Assembly: GCA_026874595.1 (NCBI GenBank)
Contig: CM049313.1
Location: 13,203,508-13,267,507 of the forward strand
From: Sipunculus nudus
Taxonomy: Eukaryota; Annelida; Sipuncula; Golfingiida; Sipunculidae
Reading direction: 5' to 3'
Length of the DNA stretch: 64,000 bases
Positions within the stretch are counted from its first letter, which is position 1; the number at the start of each line of letters is the position of its first letter. The notes below the pieces were generated by a model. That model was not told the DNA's origin and made no database searches. It saw only the letters and a list, made by a program, of their open reading frames with translations. Position numbers and translations under genes: made by a program. Positions 60,901-64,000 of this stretch are shown here, piece by piece.

Positions 60901-63197
60901 TTCTATGGAACTTAAAATGAAGGCAACTTAAAGTCTGTTTTATGTACTTACATACAGACTCCTGTTTGAGAAATTTATAAACTGTACGTTCACGTAACTA
61001 ACCAAAACGTATGTCCACAGGCACATGTGACGGGCTGAGCATCATAATACTGTACTCGAACCACATGGCCGCAATCTGGTGTCGGGCACCAACGTAGTAA
61101 CCGGTTACACTGAAGATAAAATGGAAAATCTTGTAAATTACATAATCATTGTGAAAACTACAGAACCCTGTCATTTGTCCGTCTCTCCAGACAGCCTTAC
61201 ACTTTTCTTAAGTGAAAACAAAGCATACACCTAAAATTTTCAGTTGTAAAAAGGAAGGAATTTTTAAGATGGCAGTCTGATAGTCATACTGGATTTCTGA
61301 AAGGTCTGAAACTGGACAGTACAAATCTTCTCATAGAAAATAATTTTAGTTAATATTTCTTCTTTCTTTATATTTATTGACAGTATTGTTTGATTTCAAT
61401 AAATCTGTTATTCATTAATTCTTATATATTAAAATTTCATAACATTTTTCATAATTCACTGTATATTACTCTTCAAATTTACAAACTTATGCTGTATGAA
61501 AGGGTAATAACTACTTAACAAGTAGCAATATTACATGCTTAAAGATTTCATTATATGGTTCATACACAGATCAGGAGTTAAATTAAACAGAGTTGATACT
61601 CACCCCTACAAAGCTATTCGTTATAATATGTTGATATTTCAATTTTACCCTTGGGTCTGTAATTAATTTCCTGCAACAGACAGAAATGCTTATTGAAAAG
61701 ATTATAAGTACTGGCTATAGCCCTGTGAAATGTTATGCAATGTTTTATTAGGTGTGTGTCATACATGGGAATCACAAGGTGAAGCCGAGTGAATGCCATG
61801 ATTAACACACACCAAGTAAAATGAGCATATACACAAGAGTAGTATTTAGGGATATCACTCCCAAACTTGCACTGCTTTCTGAGAAAGATAATCATATAAA
61901 ATCAATATGGTGTCTATGAGCGAGAAAAAGGTCATTCAGGGCCTCAAATAGGAATTTATTCAAATGACTAGGCAATTTAGCTAAATATTGTGTTTTTGAA
62001 TGAAAACAGAACTCGCTTATAATACTTTCCAACAACTATTCTTGAAATACCTCTTGATCAGAAACAACTATTTGCGTGGCCTTAGCCCAGAGAGCCAGAC
62101 TAGCAGGTGATACGTAACATTGTACAAAGTTTACCCCACAGGATTCTGGCTCGAACTGACTTTGAGAGAACAAGGGGGCGTTTTTTTTTTTTGCAGTTTA
62201 TCACCATGCACTGATCAGTGCTTATCAAACAATTTGTAAAGTGAAAAAGACTGCCAAAGTGTACATAAAGTTGTATTGTTGAAAGGACCTCATACAACTC
62301 CAATTTTCACTTACATGACAGTAGCATCATCAACTAAGATATCACAACCGTGGGCAGCACAGGATATCGTCTGTAAATAAATCAAAAGGATTAACAATTT
62401 TAATTCACAAATATTAGGCCAAAATAAAAAGAAGTATGGTTCTCCGGCACTTCTTTTTCAGAAACTAATTTGGGTGGGTGACATTTTGTTTTACCTTTTT
62501 TTGATGTTTCGAAAAAATGTCATATGATCAGGGAAAATCATGAAAACATAATTACTGTTTTGCTAAACAAGCAAAAGCACTACATAACAAAAGATATCTT
62601 ATCATACATGTATTATTATATCTTCTTGAAAGATGATAATCAAAATAAAAAGTTTTGATGCAGGGTGGTTAAAATTGAAATGGGCTGGTGCCTGAGAACC
62701 ATACCTTTTAGTTTTTTTGGCCTTAAGCCTGCAAATTCAAGTATTTCAAGACATATCCCAACTATTACTTAGGCATTATAATTATATACCCAAACTTTCT
62801 GGGATATAGTAAATATGAACCCATTATTAAATCTTACTGGTTCAATAAACTTCAAACCCCATATCTTAATAAACCTCACAGTCTCAGTACTTTGAAGTCA
62901 GTTTAAGAACATCTGATTAAGAAAAAGATGAAACTTTCTTTGTAAATTTATAAAAGTAGAGATTAAGATATGAGGCATTGATTGTTAATTATTTTAAAAA
63001 ATAAGTAGACTCAGTCTGCTAAACTTGGGTGATTGTTGACAATCTATCAGCTCATCGTACCTGGCTCATGCCTTCATCCATTATTTTAGATGTAAGGTAC
63101 TCACCTGGCCCATGCCTTCATCCATTATTTTAGTCGTTAGGTACTCAGCCCAGCAACGGGTACAGAACCTGTGGCCACACTCCAGTCCTGTCATCAC
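39322..63197 (-). CDS. ARIH1: ARIH1 (Ariadne-1/HHARI) RBR E3 ubiquitin ligase, 3' eleven exons, partial at 5'
   Basis: RBR-family E3 ligase that takes ubiquitin from UBE2L3-type E2s onto a catalytic Cys and, in animals, works with neddylated cullin-RING ligases. Coding exons (transcript order): 63105-63197, 62315-62370, 61604-61670, 61003-61109, 60351-60465, 57236-57366 (or 55294-55418), 51739-51796, 48349-48432, 41297-41473, 40628-40740, 39322-39409. All junctions are GT-AG and phases match, giving 362 aa plus stop (360 with the alternative exon). Domains: second half of RING1 ([12 protein letters not shown]), IBR (CNRLLRWCP to [14 protein letters not shown]), Rcat with GGCNHMVC, and an Ariadne domain ([37 protein letters not shown]). 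Human ARIH1 has 557 residues, so about 190 are encoded beyond the right edge. Introns are loaded with repeats. Confidence 0.95.
39690..40600. mobile_element. Dispersed repeat of the AACAAGAGCACCGC type in an ARIH1 intron
   Basis: Begins near AACAAGAGCACCGC and contains repeated segments with GACCTCT/GACCTAATGAAATAT, ATTGAACT, GATATTATACTGGTTAACAT and CCATCAAATTCC. The same order of motifs recurs at 56396-56935. It carries a 50-bp tandem duplication at 39889-39988. No coding content; limits are approximate. Confidence 0.55.
39889..39988. repeat. 50-bp tandem duplication
   Basis: Two adjacent copies of a unit starting ACACATATGATTGTTTCAGC and containing GGGGTGCATGTATTATAT, differing at a few bases. 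Confidence 0.85.
40628..40740 (-). CDS. ARIH1: ARIH1 exon: Ariadne domain
   Basis: 37 codons plus two bases of Arg: [37 protein letters not shown]. Acceptor CTCTACAG, donor GTAAAA. Confidence 0.94.
41297..41473 (-). CDS. ARIH1: ARIH1 exon: Ariadne domain core
   Basis: 59 codons, phase 0, including [20 protein letters not shown] and [19 protein letters not shown], almost identical to human ARIH1. Acceptor CGTCAG, donor GTAGGT. Confidence 0.96.
42172..43432. mobile_element. Helitron-like element with AGGTGGCGCCACCT palindromes, copy 1
   Basis: The left end has CTAGAATACGGGTAG, ACAAGCGACTACGTG and TATCCGCCAAAATC. The right end is a strong hairpin, TATCCGCAAAAC-TTC-GTTTTGGCGGATA (about 43398-43425). 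In between are tandem units of about 290 bp, each carrying the 14-base palindrome AGGTGGCGCCACCT or a close variant twice (for example 42326-42339), with AGAGATATGAGTGATTTTA and GGTTCCCGAGAT as markers. Frames inside are artefacts. It lies in the ARIH1 intron between exons 48349-48432 and 41297-41473. Confidence 0.7.
45949..46008. repeat. GACGGACAGACA simple repeat
   Basis: Tetranucleotide GACG/GACA repeat, interrupted, inside the composite element; explains the Val-Arg-Pro-Ser frame on the - strand. Confidence 0.9.
46777..48241. mobile_element. Helitron-like element with AGGTGGCGCCACCT palindromes, copy 2
   Basis: Same family and orientation as 42172-43432: left end CTAGAATACGGGTAGTGG, ACAAGCGACTACGTG, TATCCGCC; right hairpin GCAAAACTCTGTTTTGGCGGAT. 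It differs by carrying a GC-rich segment with a (CGG)n tract (about 48010-48200) before the right end. Confidence 0.7.
48349..48432 (-). CDS. ARIH1: ARIH1 exon: Ariadne domain
   Basis: 28 codons, phase 0: [28 protein letters not shown]. Acceptor GATTACAG, donor GTGAGT. Confidence 0.94.
48590..49945. repeat. 18-bp minisatellite with 281-bp higher-order repeat, larger block
   Basis: Sense-strand (-) units alternate between two related 18-mers, GACTGTGTACAAGACCAG and GACTGTGTCAGCAGCCAG, with variants. A higher-order period of 281 bp is visible from the marker TTGTATGCAGTCACTGCTGC at 48851, 49132 and 49413. As 18 is a multiple of three, long frames stay open on both strands (for example 209 codons at 49038-49667); they are not genes. 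The array lies in an ARIH1 intron. Confidence 0.93.
49950..51460. mobile_element. TTAA-flanked piggyBac-like non-autonomous element inside the minisatellite
   Basis: TTAA borders both sides (49946-49949 and 51461-51464). The element begins CCCTTTACTG and its reverse complement begins CTCTTTAACA, giving short inverted termini of the YCYTTTA type. Minisatellite sequence stops exactly at the left TTAA and resumes exactly after the right one. Removing the element and one TTAA rebuilds a normal repeat junction. The 1.5-kb interior encodes no transposase that I can recognise. Confidence 0.8.
51465..51727. repeat. 18-bp minisatellite, smaller block
   Basis: Same units as 48590-49945, in the same orientation, separated from them by the TTAA-flanked element. 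It ends about a dozen bases from the splice donor of the ARIH1 exon 51739-51796. Confidence 0.92.
51739..51796 (-). CDS. ARIH1: ARIH1 exon: end of Rcat, start of Ariadne domain
   Basis: One base completes Trp, then [19 protein letters not shown]. Acceptor TGTACAG, donor GTAAGT. Supplies the last Rcat Cys. An 18-bp minisatellite begins about a dozen bases after the donor. Confidence 0.93.
52773..53079. mobile_element. PIF/Harbinger-like MITE, copy 1
   Basis: About 307 bp, from GGCCAAAAAAAAAAGGTTTG to a reverse-complement end GGCCAAAAAAAATAAAAGGT, flanked by TTA (52770-52772) and TTA (53080-53082). A TTA target duplication and termini starting GGCC fit PIF/Harbinger. No transposase. In an ARIH1 intron. 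Confidence 0.75.
53083..55293. other. ARIH1 intron sequence
   Basis: Intron between the version B Rcat exon and the exon at 51739-51796. Apart from the MITE at 53930-54131 no further exon, RNA or repeat was recognised. Confidence 0.5.
53930..54131. mobile_element. MITE with CAGTGACGGATC-type ends and a poly-C tract
   Basis: Left end CAGTGACGGATCTAGGGG; the reverse complement of the right end is CAGGGGCTGATCCAAGAT. An internal poly-C tract lies at 53971-53984. Related ends were seen at about 373-412 and 9693. About 200 bp, non-coding. Confidence 0.6.
55294..55418 (-). CDS. ARIH1: ARIH1 Rcat exon, version B (shorter, Cys-x2-Cys), putative mutually exclusive exon
   Basis: 41 codons plus two bases of Trp: [41 protein letters not shown]. 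It is homologous to the exon at 57236-57366 and lies 1.8 kb downstream of it in the gene. The catalytic Cys (GGC) and every zinc ligand are kept. Between the third and fourth zinc cysteines two residues are missing (KK in place of KNQA), giving the C-x2-C spacing known in ARIH2 and HOIP. Acceptor CCCGCTAG, donor GTAGGT. Length 125 nt, phase 0 in, 2 out, so it can replace version A exactly but cannot be added to it. There are no stops or frameshifts. Expression is untested. Confidence 0.88.
56396..56935. mobile_element. Dispersed repeat of the AACAAGAGCACCGC type, second copy
   Basis: Starts CAACAAGAGCACCGCAAACG and shares the series GACCTCATCAAATATGCGTG, GTTGATCAACATTTCTGATG, CCATCAAAGCCCTGG with 39690-40600. 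It ends near CATACTGACAGGCATATAAA-like sequence. It lies between the two Rcat exons. Confidence 0.55.
57236..57366 (-). CDS. ARIH1: ARIH1 Rcat exon, version A (canonical Cys-x4-Cys)
   Basis: 43 codons plus two bases of Trp: [43 protein letters not shown]. The catalytic Cys is residue 15 of the exon (GGC, equivalent to Cys357 of human HHARI). The next two ligands are Cys20 and Cys25, spaced x4 as in human ARIH1 and parkin. Acceptor CGCTTAG, donor GTGAGT. Length 131 nt; phase 0 in, 2 out. Confidence 0.95.
57367..60350. other. ARIH1 intron upstream of the Rcat exons
   Basis: About 3 kb without a supported exon. It was searched for a third Rcat-like exon (HMVC/FCWVC motifs) and none was seen. 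It includes a 62-bp tandem duplication at 59373-59496. Confidence 0.5.
59373..59496. repeat. 62-bp tandem duplication
   Basis: Two adjacent copies starting GACCCAAATT and containing ACCTTAGCAACAGGGC and AAAAGATCAACAAAT, with a few substitutions. Confidence 0.85.
60351..60465 (-). CDS. ARIH1: ARIH1 exon: IBR end and linker to Rcat
   Basis: Encodes [20 protein letters not shown], then [18 protein letters not shown]. Acceptor TTTCAG, donor GTAATT. Ends in phase 0, directly ahead of the two alternative Rcat exons. Confidence 0.95.
61003..61109 (-). CDS. ARIH1: ARIH1 exon: IBR domain, first part
   Basis: Encodes [32 protein letters not shown] and HTF plus two bases of Cys. The IBR Cys ligands are visible. 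Acceptor TCTTCAG, donor GTTAGT. Confidence 0.94.
61604..61670 (-). CDS. ARIH1: ARIH1 exon: linker between RING1 and IBR
   Basis: One base completing Met, then [20 protein letters not shown] and VG. Acceptor TTGCAG, donor GTGAGT. Human ARIH1 has Glu where Gly is found at the last codon. Confidence 0.92.
62315..62370 (-). CDS. ARIH1: ARIH1 exon: end of RING1
   Basis: Encodes [18 protein letters not shown] plus two bases of Met. Acceptor TTTACAG, donor GTAAGT. Supplies the last RING1 ligands (SC-AAHGC). Confidence 0.93.
62417..62722. mobile_element. PIF/Harbinger-like MITE, copy 2
   Basis: About 306 bp, with GGCCAAAATAAAAAGAAGTA at one end and reverse-complement GGCCAAAAAAACTAAAAGGT at the other, flanked by TTA at 62414-62416 and 62723-62725. 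Same family as 52773-53079. It sits about 45 bases upstream (gene sense) of the ARIH1 exon 62315-62370. Confidence 0.78.
63061..63104 (-). repeat. 44-bp tandem duplicate of the 3' end of an ARIH1 exon, with its donor
   Basis: Matches 63105-63148 (the 3' 44 bases of the RING1 exon) with about six differences, and keeps a second GT donor (GTACGA) at the equivalent place. Reading on from the exon into it meets TAA after eight codons, so use of the second donor would truncate the protein. Confidence 0.85.
63105..63197 (-). CDS. ARIH1: ARIH1 exon: second half of RING1
   Basis: 31 codons, phase 0 on both sides, starting [20 protein letters not shown]. Acceptor CAG at its 5' side, donor GTGAGT. It carries Cys/His zinc ligands of RING1 (CGH, FCTRC). 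The 3' 44 bases are duplicated just downstream in the intron (63061-63104). The preceding exon, with the CQIC-type start of RING1, was not found in 63198-64000. Confidence 0.93.
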
Positions 63198-63214
63198 CTG
63201 AAGCAACACCGATA

Positions 63215-63412
63215 TTAATATAAAAATCACAGCAGTATATTGACATAACAATCATGACACAATATATTAATCCAACAATCATGACACAGTATATTAATAT
63301 AACAATCATGACAGTATATTAATATAACAATCATGACACAATATATTAATACAACAATCATGACAAAGTATATTGATATAAGAATCAGGACACAGTATAC
63401 TAATATACCTTA
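63215..63412. repeat. AT-rich minisatellite, unit about 27 bp
   Basis: Units of the form ATATTAATATAACAATCATG followed by ACACAGT, about seven copies, ending before ACCTTAAATTTCCGC. In the ARIH1 intron, 18 bases from the exon at 63105-63197. Confidence 0.88.
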
Positions 63413-63720
63413 AATTTCCGCATATACGTCGAGAAATTTGCTCCTAAAAAAATAATCCAGGAATGGGGGGTCGCCTTATATGTGGGTCTAAGCCTGACAG
63501 TTCAAATTTTACCCAGACTTCGTCAAACTGCCGATCTGAATGTCCAGCTGACGCAGATAGGACTTGCCTAATCGCTCATCAGATTTTTCGGGGATGTCGG
63601 GTACACATGGCCCTTTCAGTCATTAAATACTGTAGAATTAGACTTCCATACTATTTTTGTTCAAGTTCGGCCATTTCCGCAGTCCTTTATATTGGGTAGT
63701 GCGGTATATCAAAATTCATG
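63413..63720. mobile_element. DNA transposon end or fragment
   Basis: TTTCCGCATATACGTCGAGA and GGGGGGTCGCCTTATATGTG resemble the terminal sequences of pogo/Tigger-like elements, in which CGTCTTATACGCGGGTC-like motifs recur (from memory). The following frame of 78 codons on + has no domain I recognise. No second terminus is visible. Confidence 0.4.
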
Positions 63721-64000
63721 CGATAAACCTGGATGCTGACAACCAGCACGTGACCCCGCGCCTAGTTATAATTAATGAGCTTCACTCATGGGCGATTGAG
63801 CATGGGCACTAGAGGCCAGGTATTGCGTAATCAATTGGGGTTTTATCAATGGCATCAACATCAAAGTCTGTTTAAGAACTGATCGGCAACAACATTTGAT
63901 GCTTGCACAAGCGAGCAAACACGAAAATGACCACGGGCTGCTGTTTGTGAATATGAACAGGTGACAAAAGGTGGGCGAACTCAGGTGAACTTCAAAGCCA

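Overview
The window looks like nuclear DNA of an invertebrate, most likely a bivalve mollusc. It is AT-rich with many (TA)n microsatellites. One gene is split by small, perfectly phased GT-AG introns, and there is a dense mixture of short non-autonomous transposons, including two families of Helitron-like elements carrying internal tandem repeats, a design well known from bivalves. The species is inferred, not proven.

Only two intact protein-coding loci can be supported. (1) An intronless TKL-group, MAP3K-like protein kinase of 414 aa lies on the + strand at 12654-13898, with all catalytic motifs present. (2) On the - strand, 39322-63197 holds the 3' portion of ARIH1 (Ariadne-1/HHARI), a RING-between-RING ubiquitin ligase. 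Eleven constitutive-type exons can be joined without a frame error (1,089 nt, 362 residues plus stop). They run from the second half of RING1, through the IBR and the Rcat domain, to the C-terminal Ariadne domain. The 5' exons (acidic region, UBA-like region, start of RING1) lie beyond the right edge.

The most interesting object is in ARIH1. The exon encoding the catalytic Rcat core is present twice, at 57236-57366 and 55294-55418. Both copies have the same entry phase (0) and exit phase (2), intact splice sites, the catalytic Cys and all zinc ligands. Including both would break the frame, so they look like mutually exclusive exons. The second copy is two residues shorter: the Cys-x4-Cys zinc pair becomes Cys-x2-Cys, the spacing known from ARIH2 and HOIP. 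One gene could therefore make two E3 ligases differing only in the catalytic zinc knuckle.

Layout: 1-12650 is gene-poor, with microsatellites and TIR elements (5502-5960; 6577-8522). The kinase gene is at 12654-13898 with a short 3' flank. 14500-30480 holds a tRNA-derived SINE, a 27-bp minisatellite, a TA-flanked MITE, a 1.9-kb Helitron-like element made of 179-bp units, and a two-level tandem duplication (25690-28330). 30484-31992 is a large imperfect inverted repeat. 33022-34326 is a decayed pogo/Tigger transposase. 34330-39321 has no visible gene and may include the ARIH1 3' UTR. 39322-63197 is ARIH1, whose introns hold repeat elements, an 18-bp minisatellite split by a TTAA-flanked element, and PIF/Harbinger-like MITEs. 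63198-64000 is intron with a minisatellite and a transposon end.
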